A DNA stretch of 64,000 nucleotides from an uncultured Aquimarina sp. (GTDB lineage Bacteria > Bacteroidota > Bacteroidia > Flavobacteriales > Flavobacteriaceae): the NCBI GenBank assembly GCA_947498815.1, contig CANMLU010000005.1, positions 124,001 through 188,000 of the forward strand, in the 5' to 3' direction. Of the stretch, positions 51,132 to 58,519 are shown one piece after another (position 1 is the stretch's first letter; each line of letters starts with the position of its first letter). The position numbers and the translations under genes are program-made. The notes under the pieces were generated by a model that was given only the letters and a program-made list of their open reading frames with translations, was not told the origin of the DNA and did not search any database.

Positions 51132-51175
51132 AAAAAAACGAAGGCCGAACTTAAATAAGTTCGGCCTTCGTTTTT
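51132..51175. terminator. Strong bidirectional terminator after secA
   Basis: AACGAAGGCCGAACTTA pairs with TAAGTTCGGCCTTCGTT around a tiny loop, with an A run before and a T5 run after. It ends secA and the facing reverse gene at 51216. Confidence 0.9.
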
Positions 51176-51215
51176 AACTATATTTTTTTAACCCATAAAG
51201 CCTCCAGAGGAGATT

Positions 51216-51857
51216 TTACATCTCTGCAAGATTGTTCTCGTACTCGATATCCATATACTTCTCAACAACTACAGAGTCACCTTTATTATTTTCAAGTAGA
51301 TATACTCCTACAGGTAAAAGGCTTAAATCTACCATATTTGTAGTTTTTGATAACACATGAATTGTATCTTTTACTTCAAATAATTTTAATTTATCACCTT
51401 CCTCAAAACCCAACACAGTAATCACGTCACCCTCTCTTTGAATAGACAATAAACTTCTTTGTGAGTTTTCGTAAAGTTGAGCAACTTCTTCTTCCACATT
51501 AACATCTTCAATGAATTGACCTTCTTGACTATCTTCTACAACAAAATCATTATGAGTAACCATAATAGCACCCTCTATTTTGAGTTCTTCTTCTAAACGA
51601 TCTATAATAATAGATTTTCCTTGATTATTTTCTAATAGGTAAGAGCCAACAGGTAATTGACTAAGATCAATACGTCCATAAGACTTTGACAAGATATGAT
51701 CTCCAGTCTCCACTTCGAATAATTTAAGTTTATCACCTTCTTCAAAATCTACTACCTCTACTGTTAAACCTTCTTGCTCTACGGCAAGAGGACCTTCAGT
51801 ATTAGCTAAACATACAATCGATAAAAATAAACTAAAAAATAAGGTTATTAATTTCAT
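51216..51857 (-). CDS. Secreted protein with two T9SS type-A-CTD-like units (1)
   Basis: The protein has 213 residues with a signal peptide (core LITLFFSLFLSIVCLA). Two copies of one unit lie at about 31-88 and 137-200: FEEGDKLKLFEV, a short turn, HILSKSYGRIDLSQLPVGSY and LLENNQGKSIIIDR. This is the pattern of the type A C-terminal sorting domain of the type IX secretion system (strand, hinge, IDLSxLPxGxYxL, strand), but here it makes up the whole mature protein in tandem. The last copy ends 13 residues from the C-terminus, as a T9SS signal would. A close paralog is at 57484. Confidence 0.65.
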   Translation of the reverse strand: MKLITLFFSLFLSIVCLANTEGPLAVEQEGLTVEVVDFEEGDKLKLFEVETGDHILSKSYGRIDLSQLPVGSYLLENNQGKSIIIDRLEEELKIEGAIMVTHNDFVVEDSQEGQFIEDVNVEEEVAQLYENSQRSLLSIQREGDVITVLGFEEGDKLKLFEVKDTIHVLSKTTNMVDLSLLPVGVYLLENNKGDSVVVEKYMDIEYENNLAEM

Positions 51858-51870
51858 AATTTTGGGGCTT

Positions 51871-51902
51871 TATGGTAAATTAATTACGGTTTTACCATAC
51901 AA
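51871..51902. promoter_or_regulatory. Upstream element of the T9SS-domain-like gene (copy 1)
   Basis: ATTACGGTTTTACCATACAA (51883-51902) is shared with 58164-58183 upstream of the paralog. In this copy TATGGTAAA (51871-51879) also makes a perfect 9-base inverted repeat with TTTACCATA (51891-51899). It lies 14-45 bases upstream of the start codon and is probably a regulator site or promoter part. Confidence 0.45.
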
Positions 51903-52332
51903 GGATATTGTTAAATAACCAGTTTACCAACTAATAATCAGACTTTTAGGTCAAATACTCACTATTCTCGATGAAATACAAATAAAACGTTAATTTAAAC
52001 ATTAAGTAACTGATTTTTAGTGTTTTAAAAATTAAAACAACTAAAAAATAACGATTAAATACATGTTTAAATCGACGAAACACACAAAACTTATTAATTA
52101 TCAATACATTTCGCGGATAACTATCAAATTATCTTAAATAAACGTTAATACCGAAAAGGTTGACTTGATTTTGGCTTGTAGATTTATCCTGTGCCTCCTA
52201 TAAGTTTATAATTAAATTACGTAGATATATTGGATTGGTGCTATTATTTTTTGTTAACAGTAACTCTTACGGCTTTCTTATGTTCAAGACTACATTAGGG
52301 CCTCTGTTATTTTTATACTTAATGAGTTTTAT

Positions 52333-52367
52333 TAAAAAAAAATCCGATTCATTTATGTAAATCGGAT
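52333..52367 (-). terminator. Terminator after the membrane protein at 52394
   Basis: On the reverse strand ATCCGATT pairs with AATCGGAT (52342-52349 with 52360-52367), followed by T9 (plus-strand A run from 52334). It lies 27 bases past the stop of the reverse gene. Confidence 0.75.
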
Positions 52368-52393
52368 ATGTTACAATTCGTATCATATTGAAA

Positions 52394-53002
52394 CTATTCA
52401 ACTGATTTCTTATACATTGTGAAAAACAAAAATGGAAGAAAACCAAGAGCAAAAATGAATGCCCCTGCCAATAATAATATTGTACCACCTTGCCAGTGTA
52501 AAAATTTAAATAACCCAGCAAACCCAGTAACAATAGCGGCTATACACCCTATAATCACCTTTAACCTTTCGGACATTGTTTTGGCGATTGCCACTTTATA
52601 ACGATCAAAGGTAAGCAAGGGTATAAAAATCAATAAGAGTGTAAGAAACCCTGTCACAAAAAGGACATTGGCTCCAGGATACGATAATACTTTAAAGGTA
52701 GAGCCTATGGTTAAGGTTACAGACCCTATAAAACCAATTAAATACATTAACTTTTTCATCATAATTATTCGTTTTGAGTTTAATAAAAAAAATGTTCTAC
52801 GTTCAATATCAATCAAACCATTAGGAGCTAATTCGGTTATAGCATCCTGCAAGGATTGATCAAACGTTTTTCCTATTCTTAATTCGCTTTCGACAACACA
52901 ACAAAGATGATCCAATACATCATCACGTAAATCTTTCATTTTTAATCCTTGAGAGTCTACAAAATCACAAATTATGTTTTCTTGTTCTGGGCTTAATCTC
53001 AT
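52394..53002 (-). CDS. Membrane protein paired with PadR regulator
   Basis: The protein has 202 residues. An N-terminal cytosolic helical domain (1-75: MRLSPEQENIICDFVDSQGLKMKDLRDDVLDHLCCVVESEL) is followed by four helices (LMYLIGFIGSVTLTIGS, VLFVTGFLTLLLIFIPLL, VIIGCIAAIVTGFAGLF, ILLLAGAFIFALGFLPFLFF). Such proteins commonly follow PadR genes in Flavobacteria and may interact with their signal. It overlaps the PadR stop by 4 bases. The function is unknown; the family name is not recalled. Confidence 0.7.
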   Translation of the reverse strand: MRLSPEQENIICDFVDSQGLKMKDLRDDVLDHLCCVVESELRIGKTFDQSLQDAITELAPNGLIDIERRTFFLLNSKRIIMMKKLMYLIGFIGSVTLTIGSTFKVLSYPGANVLFVTGFLTLLLIFIPLLTFDRYKVAIAKTMSERLKVIIGCIAAIVTGFAGLFKFLHWQGGTILLLAGAFIFALGFLPFLFFTMYKKSVE

Positions 53003-53337
53003 ATCATTTTTAATTCTGGGAAAATGACTTTATTTAAAGTGATTATAAAATCTTTAAGCTCTTCGATGTTTAAAACCTTTTTCTTTTCTCCTTCGGGGGT
53101 TAGTAAATAATATTTCCTTACTCTTTTGCCTATATACTCTTCTTCGCAGGATAGCAATCCATCTTTTCTCATCTTTTGTAAAGCAGGATATAGCGACCCA
53201 TCTTTTAATAGAATTTTTCCGTCGGAGCGTTCTTTCACTTGCTGAAAAATCTCATAACCATACATACGTCCATTTTCAGATAATAGATTTAAAATCATTA
53301 CAGAAAGTGTTCCTTTAAGCAGTTCTTTTGAATACAT
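52999..53337 (-). CDS. PadR-family transcriptional regulator
   Basis: The protein has 112 residues, the short PadR type. The winged helix is LLKGTLSVMILNLLSENGRMYGYEIFQQVKER, LLKDGSLYPALQKMRKDGLL, SCEEEYIGKRVRKYYLLTPEGEK; the C-terminal helix (VLNIEELKDFIITLNKVIF) mediates dimerisation. A typical PadR site, the inverted repeat ATACAT-N9-ATGTAT (53362-53382), lies just upstream. Regulation of its own gene pair is likely. Confidence 0.9.
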   Translation of the reverse strand: MYSKELLKGTLSVMILNLLSENGRMYGYEIFQQVKERSDGKILLKDGSLYPALQKMRKDGLLSCEEEYIGKRVRKYYLLTPEGEKKKVLNIEELKDFIITLNKVIFPELKMI

Positions 53338-53341
53338 AGAT

Positions 53342-53382
53342 CAAATATACATAAAAATACGATACATCATAATTCTATGTAT
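53342..53382 (-). promoter_or_regulatory. PadR-type operator and -7 box
   Basis: The reverse strand has TATATTTG (53349-53342), a match to TAnnTTTG. The inverted repeat ATACAT (53362-53367) with ATGTAT (53377-53382), N9, fits the known PadR consensus (ATGT-N8-ACAT class). Site and promoter lie within 45 bases of the padR start, so autoregulation is inferred. Confidence 0.5.
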
Positions 53383-53451
53383 TTTATTTTACATTTTCCC
53401 TACACTGAATCAAAGGAAAAAATATCCTTATACAGTTTCCTGAGTGAATTA

Positions 53452-54141
53452 TTATATTTTTAATAGCAAATTAGGATCGGGGCAATTTTTCAAATAAAAT
53501 GCTAAATCCTTCTTATTCGAAACTCCAGGATAGTCCCCAACAAAATCTTGCATATCCTTAATGATTTGGAAATGAAGATGGGGAGCATAATCACCATTTA
53601 CCGAGGCATCACCTAAGTATGCAATAACATCTTGTTCTTTTATGTTTTGACCAATTTTTAATTCAGAAAGAGAGGCTACAGTTAAATGCCCATATAGTGT
53701 GTAAAAGGTTATTTCGTTGTAAGTATGCTCGAGAATGATTGTGGGTCCATAATCCCCAAAATTAGCATTGTTATTAAAACTATGAATTCGACCATCCAAT
53801 GGAGCTAACACTGCTGTCCCTGCGGCACACCAAATATCTAATCCCAAATGAATATTACGTTCGGTCTCTGGGTTGTGTTGATTAAAATGTGCGCTTCTGC
53901 TATAAATTGCTCTTATTTCATTATATCCTCCATATGCCAGCTTTGCCTTACGCTTTTGTAGATATTTGCTTATGAACTCTTCAAACACTGTTGAAGACGA
54001 CACATCTATGAGGTTAAGATCTCGATTGGTTTCGGATAAATCAATAGCAACATAATCTTTGCTACTATATTTTGTAGACACAACAGGGATAAAACTTTGT
54101 GATAAGCTCTCTATAAAATCGGAGAAATTATTTTCAATCAT
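53452..54141 (-). CDS. M23-type peptidase, cytosolic-looking
   Basis: The protein has 229 residues with an M23 (LytM-like) core: HLGLDIWCAAGTAVLAPLDGRI (HxxxD zinc ligands), GPTIILEHTYNEITFYTLYGHL and the HxH region APHLHFQII. LytM peptidases cut peptidoglycan cross-links. No signal peptide or lipobox is seen at the N-terminus (MIENNFSDFIESLSQSF), which is unusual for an M23 enzyme, so either an unusual exporter, a cytosolic substrate or a wrong start is possible. The zinc site looks complete. It stands alone before the FMO gene. Confidence 0.8.
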   Translation of the reverse strand: MIENNFSDFIESLSQSFIPVVSTKYSSKDYVAIDLSETNRDLNLIDVSSSTVFEEFISKYLQKRKAKLAYGGYNEIRAIYSRSAHFNQHNPETERNIHLGLDIWCAAGTAVLAPLDGRIHSFNNNANFGDYGPTIILEHTYNEITFYTLYGHLTVASLSELKIGQNIKEQDVIAYLGDASVNGDYAPHLHFQIIKDMQDFVGDYPGVSNKKDLAFYLKNCPDPNLLLKI

Positions 54142-54173
54142 GAAGAAAAATTAAATCCATTACCAAAGTTGCA

Positions 54174-55502
54174 TCATGCACTTTGTGAAATATTTTTCGG
54201 TTGTTTTGATTTCCATTTTTTGGGCAACTGTTTTAATAACGCCTTTCTAAACGCATGATAATCTACAGTAATTGTATGTCTTGGTGTATTAATTTGTTTA
54301 TAATGCGGGTGTGTCACCTCTCGTTCACATAGTTTTTTAATATTTGAAGGCATTTTCCAGTCTCCAACTAAATAGTTAGCCAAAATTTTACTTTGCAATT
54401 CGGATCCCGGCCAAATACACCCAAGCGGTTGAAACATCCCAACAAAAAACAAATCATGATACTCGGGATGAAACATTTTTAGGTATAATGGTACTGGACC
54501 ATCACTATAATCAATTAATGATTCGTCAAAAAAGGAATGTTTAAGAACATATCCTGTGCATGCGATAATAATATCAATATCCTCTGTGGTACCATCTTTA
54601 AAATATACCGTATCTCCATCTAGTTTTTCAATATCAACTTTGGGATGCACTTTTCCATGTCTGATTTTATACAATAATTCATCGTTAATTGTTGGGTGAG
54701 TTTGACCAAATTTTGTTTTTACTTCTTGAAGTCCGTACAGTTTATTTTTACCTAACATAATAGTAAGCAATCGGTCATTAAACCAACTTCGTATTTTTAT
54801 GGGTAACCATGCAGAACGAGCTCCCACTATATCTGATGGAATTCCGAAAAAGAATTTTGGAATAATACGATATCCTCTTCTCCAACTGATGCTTGTTTTT
54901 TTACTAACCCTACTGGTTTCTACCGCAACATCGCAAGCAGAGTTGCCACCACCAATAACAAGAATTCTTTTATCCTTATATGGAGATGCCTTTTTATAAT
55001 TATGCGAGTGCATGAATTTACCTGTAAAACTTCCTGGATATTCTGGCATTCTAGGTACAGAATGATGACCATTACAAACCACCAAATCGGTAAACACCTC
55101 GGTGCGTTCTTTATTATTTTGTTGTATGGTAATATGCCATTCGTTCTTGGCAACTCTTTTACAGTTTTTCACGACAGTTTGAAACTCTATATATCCATAC
55201 AACCCAAAATGCTTTGCATATCCTTGAAAATACCTCCTAAGTTCATCATGCGAAGGATAATCTGCCACTGTAGTATCAAAATCATCAAAAGTAAAATCCT
55301 CGTATTGAGACAATGTTTTTGAGCTAATAATGTGAGTAGTATCAAAAACACTAGAATGGGACTCATCTTCAGAATAAATCCAGTTACCCCCTACTTCATT
55401 GTTACGATCATAACATATAACCTCAAGATTTTTGTCAATAAGATTTTTCAGTGCAGTTATCCCGCTAGGGCCAGCTCCAATAATACATACTCTTTTTTGC
55501 AT
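54174..55502 (-). CDS. Flavin-containing monooxygenase (FMO-like)
   Basis: The start at 55502 (MQKRVCIIGAGPSGI) was chosen over an upstream TTG. 442 residues. The FAD site is RVCIIGAGPSGITALKNL; the NADP Rossmann is RILVIGGGNSACDVAVE near 190-210; the FMO signature (FxGxxxHxxxY/F) is FTGKFMHSHNYKKA near 165. LCEREVTHPHYK lies near the C-terminus. It oxygenates a soft nucleophile (N or S atom) using FAD and NADPH; the substrate is unknown. It is a single gene. Confidence 0.92.
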   Translation of the reverse strand: MQKRVCIIGAGPSGITALKNLIDKNLEVICYDRNNEVGGNWIYSEDESHSSVFDTTHIISSKTLSQYEDFTFDDFDTTVADYPSHDELRRYFQGYAKHFGLYGYIEFQTVVKNCKRVAKNEWHITIQQNNKERTEVFTDLVVCNGHHSVPRMPEYPGSFTGKFMHSHNYKKASPYKDKRILVIGGGNSACDVAVETSRVSKKTSISWRRGYRIIPKFFFGIPSDIVGARSAWLPIKIRSWFNDRLLTIMLGKNKLYGLQEVKTKFGQTHPTINDELLYKIRHGKVHPKVDIEKLDGDTVYFKDGTTEDIDIIIACTGYVLKHSFFDESLIDYSDGPVPLYLKMFHPEYHDLFFVGMFQPLGCIWPGSELQSKILANYLVGDWKMPSNIKKLCEREVTHPHYKQINTPRHTITVDYHAFRKALLKQLPKKWKSKQPKNISQSA

Positions 55503-55576
55503 ACAATTATTTCCCAAAAATTAATTCAGTATGTAAAATAGAGAATGTAGAGGAGTTTAAAAAATATTTTTTGTGC

Positions 55577-55969
55577 CTATATAGAAAAACTTCTATCTAT
55601 TCTTTTCTTGAGTAAAGTGACTTGTACAAAAAACAGGATACCTAAAAATAAAATGCCGTAAACGCTAGTTTTGGGTAATACAAATCCCGAAAGAGGGTTT
55701 TTAATAGATATTGTATTTAATAAAGGATAATCCCTAGCACTTAAAACAGATTCATTAGTTCCTGGTAAAAAAGCAAAACCAAATAGTACCGCAAGGGCAA
55801 TCAACCCTATAATAATCCAAGCATTTTTTGAGATTAAAGGTTTATATGCTAATGTTTTTTGAGAAGAAACCTCAACCTCACTCATTACATTCTTTAAAAA
55901 CCCAGAAGAAGGGTGCTCTAAACCTGCTTCTTTTACTAGATGTTTTATGTCTTTAAATTGCTCTTCCAT
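55577..55969 (-). CDS. Putative anti-sigma/membrane protein downstream of ECF sigma
   Basis: The protein has 130 residues. A charged N-terminal part (1-40) is followed by two helices (AWIIIGLIALAVLFGFAFL and YGILFLGILFFVQVTLL). There is no zinc motif (HxxxCxxC), so it is not a ZAS anti-sigma, but it starts 17 bases inside the sigma gene and probably restrains that factor. Its N-terminal sequence (HLVKEAGLEHPSSGFLKNVMSEV) is conserved-looking in Flavobacteria. Confidence 0.6.
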   Translation of the reverse strand: MEEQFKDIKHLVKEAGLEHPSSGFLKNVMSEVEVSSQKTLAYKPLISKNAWIIIGLIALAVLFGFAFLPGTNESVLSARDYPLLNTISIKNPLSGFVLPKTSVYGILFLGILFFVQVTLLKKRIDRSFSI

Positions 55970-56540
55970 TTTTACTACTAATTTCTGGCGAAATGTGATG
56001 TTGCAATATCGAATATAGCTTTTTTCTGCTACGATACAATTTTATTTTCACATTATCGGCGGTTAAACCAATGATTTCTACAATCTCCTTTACACTTTTC
56101 TCTTCAAAATAATATAGTGTAATAATTGCCGCTTCATCTTTGGGAAGCTTCATAATACTATCAGATATAATTTCTTTCCTTTCTTTTGCTTGCAAGTAAC
56201 TTAGCGCATCTCCAACCATTTCAATTTCGCCTTCGCTAATTTCTTCAATAAGTTCTGATGTTACCATACGTTTGGCTGACTTAATTGCATCCAAGCTTTT
56301 ACGGTACACAATGGTATATAACCATGTCGAAAATTTGGCATCCCCTCTATAATTACTTAAGGACTTAAATGCTTTAATAAAACTATCCTGGGCAACTTCT
56401 TCTGCTTGTTCTTTATTTTTAATCATACGATACGCTATGGTATACACCAAATTTTTGTGTCGTTCTACAAGAACAGAAAAAGCATTGACCCTTCCGTCAA
56501 GTACTTGGTTGATATAATATTGATCTGATTGATGGTTCAT
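55953..56540 (-). CDS. ECF RNA polymerase sigma factor
   Basis: The protein has 195 residues. Region 2: LVERHKNLVYTIAYRMIKNKEQAEEVAQDSFIKAF, then FSTWLYTIVYRKSLDAIKS. Region 4: LPKDEAAIITLYYFEEKSVKEIVEI and the helix-turn-helix IGLTADNVKIKLYRSRKKL. It is a RpoE-type sigma with a helical region between the two, and lies upstream of the membrane protein that it overlaps by 17 bases. A divergent DUF6249 gene (56692) starts 151 bases away. Confidence 0.92.
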   Translation of the reverse strand: MNHQSDQYYINQVLDGRVNAFSVLVERHKNLVYTIAYRMIKNKEQAEEVAQDSFIKAFKSLSNYRGDAKFSTWLYTIVYRKSLDAIKSAKRMVTSELIEEISEGEIEMVGDALSYLQAKERKEIISDSIMKLPKDEAAIITLYYFEEKSVKEIVEIIGLTADNVKIKLYRSRKKLYSILQHHISPEISSKNGRAI

Positions 56541-56691
56541 TTACACATAAGACGACGCCTTGTAAAAAATGGTTACAGATATTTTATTAAAAAGTACAAA
56601 AAATATTTTTCTCATTTTTTTGTAACCGAAAAAATAAACATAGCGTCTTAATAAGAAAACGAACAGTATTAATCATTTAAAAATTGAAATT

Positions 56692-57042
56692 ATGCAAGGA
56701 CCAGAAATTTTAATACCCTTGATATTTTTTGGAAGTATTTTTGGAATAGTATACCTATTTGTAACAGCCAGAAACAAAGAGCGATTAGCTTTAATTGAAA
56801 AAGGAGCAGATGCCTCTATCTTTTATAGCAGTAAAGAAAAGAGAGTGACACCAATATGGAAAGTGCTTATCTTAAATGTATCCCTATTACTAATGGGAAT
56901 AGGAATAGGGATTTTTATTGCTGGGATTTTACACTTAAGCATTGGAGTCGATGAAGATATTGCTTATCCCGGAACCATTTTCTTAATGGCCGGCGTGGGA
57001 TTGTTTGCAGGTTTCACTATGACCAAAAATTTAGACAAGTAA
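56692..57042 (+). CDS. DUF6249-like membrane protein
   Basis: The protein has 116 residues. Three hydrophobic helices (EILIPLIFFGSIFGIVYLFVTA, ILNVSLLLMGIGIGIFIAGIL, YPGTIFLMAGVGLFAGFTM) and the block RNKERLALIEKGADASIFYSS match DUF6249, a small inner-membrane family often next to RpoE-type sigma genes in Bacteroidota. It is divergent from the ECF sigma gene and has its own terminator (57062-57098). The role may be in the same stress response. Confidence 0.85.
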   Translation: MQGPEILIPLIFFGSIFGIVYLFVTARNKERLALIEKGADASIFYSSKEKRVTPIWKVLILNVSLLLMGIGIGIFIAGILHLSIGVDEDIAYPGTIFLMAGVGLFAGFTMTKNLDK

Positions 57043-57061
57043 TAAATTGCCCTTATATCAT

Positions 57062-57098
57062 AAAAAAACACCGATGTTATGCACCGGTGTTTTTTTAT
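57062..57098 (+). terminator. Rho-independent terminator
   Basis: AAACACCG (57066-57073) pairs with CGGTGTTT (57085-57092), followed by T's. It lies 20 bases past the DUF6249 stop. Confidence 0.85.
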
Positions 57099-57112
57099 TT
57101 AATTTTTGCAGA

Positions 57113-57340
57113 TTACTCTTGGCAAACATAGTTTACATCCAATTCAATATCAGCATTCCCTCCATTTTCTTTGGACAGCGTACATATCCTTTTGGAATTA
57201 CTTTTATTGGGTTTTCAATCAATTGTAAACCGGATAAATCTTCCAATTCTCCTAAATTCTAACGGAGGATCAGTTATCTTAGTCTTATCAAACCATGAAC
57301 TACCTAAGTTCTTCTAGTTTTTTTATTCCTTTATGGAACA
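57113..57340 (-). pseudogene. Decayed leucine-rich-repeat protein gene fragment
   Basis: On the reverse strand two stretches read as leucine-rich repeats: GIKKLEEL (about 57339-57307) and, from 57258, NLGELEDLSGLQLIENPIKV then IPKGYVRCPK. A one-base deletion after CPK shifts the frame to ENGGNADIELDVNYVCQE, which ends in TAA at 57113-57115. Stops and shifts interrupt the rest, so the gene is dead. Its 5' part is missing or unrecognisable, and no full copy is in the window. Confidence 0.5.
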
Positions 57341-57428
57341 ACGCGGCTATTATTCTAATTTATGGTATATATGTTTTATAATAACACAGTATAATCATAC
57401 AATAATCTATAGTAGTAACAGCGTGGAA

Positions 57429-57457
57429 ACAAAAAACCCATCGAATTTCGATGGGTT
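57429..57457 (-). terminator. Terminator after the gene at 57484
   Basis: On the reverse strand AACCCATCGA pairs with TCGATGGGTT (57435-57444 with 57448-57457), followed by a T run (plus-strand A run at 57431-57436). Confidence 0.8.
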
Positions 57458-57483
57458 GATAATATATATATTGTAATTTTTTA

Positions 57484-58125
57484 TTATTCCATATTAACCA
57501 TTTGGTCATTACCTAAGAATTTTTCGACAACTACAGATTCTCCTTTATTGTTCTCAAGAACATAAACACCGGCAGGTAATTGGCTAAGATCTACAAAATT
57601 TGTTGTTTTTGATAAGATATGAACTGTATCTTTTACTTCGAATAATTTGATTTTATCTCCTTCTTCAAAACCTACTACTGTTACAACATCTCCTTCTCTT
57701 GTTATCTCTAATAAACCAGTTTGTGTATTTTCATAATAGTTAATGAACTCTTCTTCTACATTAACATCGCTAGATACATAAGCTCTTTCGCTATCACTTG
57801 CCAAAACAAACTCATCATGTATCTGTGCAACTACTCCTTCAATATTGACTTCTTCTTCAAGTCTCTGTATTACTATAGATCTTCCTTCACTGTTTTCTAA
57901 TAGATAATCTCCAACAGGCAATTGACTAAGGTCAATTTGTCCATGGCTTTTTGATAAAATATGATCTCCAGTTGATACTTCGAATAATTTAATTTTATCT
58001 CCTTCTTGAAAATCTACCACTTCAACTACAAGCCCATCTTTTTCAACGACAAGTACTTGATCATCCCCATTAGCATAACTGCTTAGAAATAAAAAGAAAC
58101 TTAAAAAATATACTATCGTTTTCAT
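57484..58125 (-). CDS. Secreted protein with two T9SS type-A-CTD-like units (2)
   Basis: The protein has 213 residues, exactly the same length and plan as the one at 51216. Signal peptide (core IVYFLSFFLFLSSYA), unit 1 (FQEGDKIKLFEV, HILSKSHGQIDLSQLPVGDY, LLENSEGRSIVIQR), a linker, and unit 2 (FEEGDKIKLFEV, HILSKTTNFVDLSQLPAGVY, VLENNKGESVVVEK). The units align with the T9SS type A sorting domain, but a cargo domain is absent. The 20-base upstream element (58164-58183) and a CAGACTTTTAG block (58220-58235) are shared with its paralog, so the duplication included the promoter region. Confidence 0.65.
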   Translation of the reverse strand: MKTIVYFLSFFLFLSSYANGDDQVLVVEKDGLVVEVVDFQEGDKIKLFEVSTGDHILSKSHGQIDLSQLPVGDYLLENSEGRSIVIQRLEEEVNIEGVVAQIHDEFVLASDSERAYVSSDVNVEEEFINYYENTQTGLLEITREGDVVTVVGFEEGDKIKLFEVKDTVHILSKTTNFVDLSQLPAGVYVLENNKGESVVVEKFLGNDQMVNME

Positions 58126-58163
58126 CTTGGTAATTCTTTTAACAATATGTAATACTTTACTTT

Positions 58164-58183
58164 ATTACGGTTTAACCATACAA
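58164..58183. promoter_or_regulatory. Upstream element of the T9SS-domain-like gene (copy 2)
   Basis: ATTACGGTTTAACCATACAA differs from the copy at 51883-51902 by a single base; the position relative to the start codon is similar (about 40 bases upstream). The long inverted repeat of copy 1 is not kept here. A regulatory role is inferred from conservation between paralogs. Confidence 0.45.
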
Positions 58184-58438
58184 TTATATCACATAATTAC
58201 ACCTAAACAAATTAAAAACCAGACTTTTAGATCAAGTGTTTTCGATTTTCGACAAAAGACACAAAAAATGTTAAATACTCAATAATAAAAACATATAGCA
58301 CTGAAAAACAATTATTTACGTAGTAAAAAAGACAAAAAATCGGACTAAAAGCAAAGTTAAATAGATTAAAAGACGTTTTTTACCTATTTTCTTACGTTCT
58401 ACTTATTATGAGAAACATAATAAATATGGCCTTCGACG

Positions 58439-58473
58439 CAAAAAAGCTCTGCCGACTATTGCCAACAGAGCTT
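58439..58473 (-). terminator. Terminator after the DUF4097-like gene
   Basis: On the reverse strand AAAGCTCTG pairs with CAGAGCTTT (58443-58451 with 58465-58473), followed by T5. The 13-base loop is long, so the strength is moderate. Confidence 0.65.
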
Positions 58474-58519
58474 TAATAATTAACACTACAATTATTATGA
58501 AAAATCTTTATTCTTTAAT

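Larger units (their letters stand above)
51858..52393. other. Gene-free AT-rich stretch
   Basis: These 536 bases have no supported gene. They hold the upstream element (51871-51902), the shared CAGACTTTTAG block (51939-51954) and, at the right end, the terminator of the reverse gene at 52394. A short reverse frame near 52270-52310 has a protein-like tail but contains stops; I do not count it as a gene. Confidence 0.55.
57043..57483. other. Gene-free stretch with gene remnant and terminators
   Basis: These 441 bases hold the terminator of the DUF6249 gene, a leucine-rich-repeat gene remnant (57113-57340) and the terminator of the reverse gene at 57484 (57429-57457). No complete gene is present. 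Confidence 0.6.
58126..58519. other. Gene-free AT-rich stretch
   Basis: These 394 bases are AT-rich and contain the upstream elements of the gene at 57484 and the terminator of the gene at 58520. I see no ORF with coding character. Confidence 0.6.

Noticed and set aside
52267-52533. Reverse frame with a hydrophobic start
   Set aside because: It overlaps the end of the membrane protein gene at 52394 in another frame and runs through its terminator hairpin, so it is a chance ORF.
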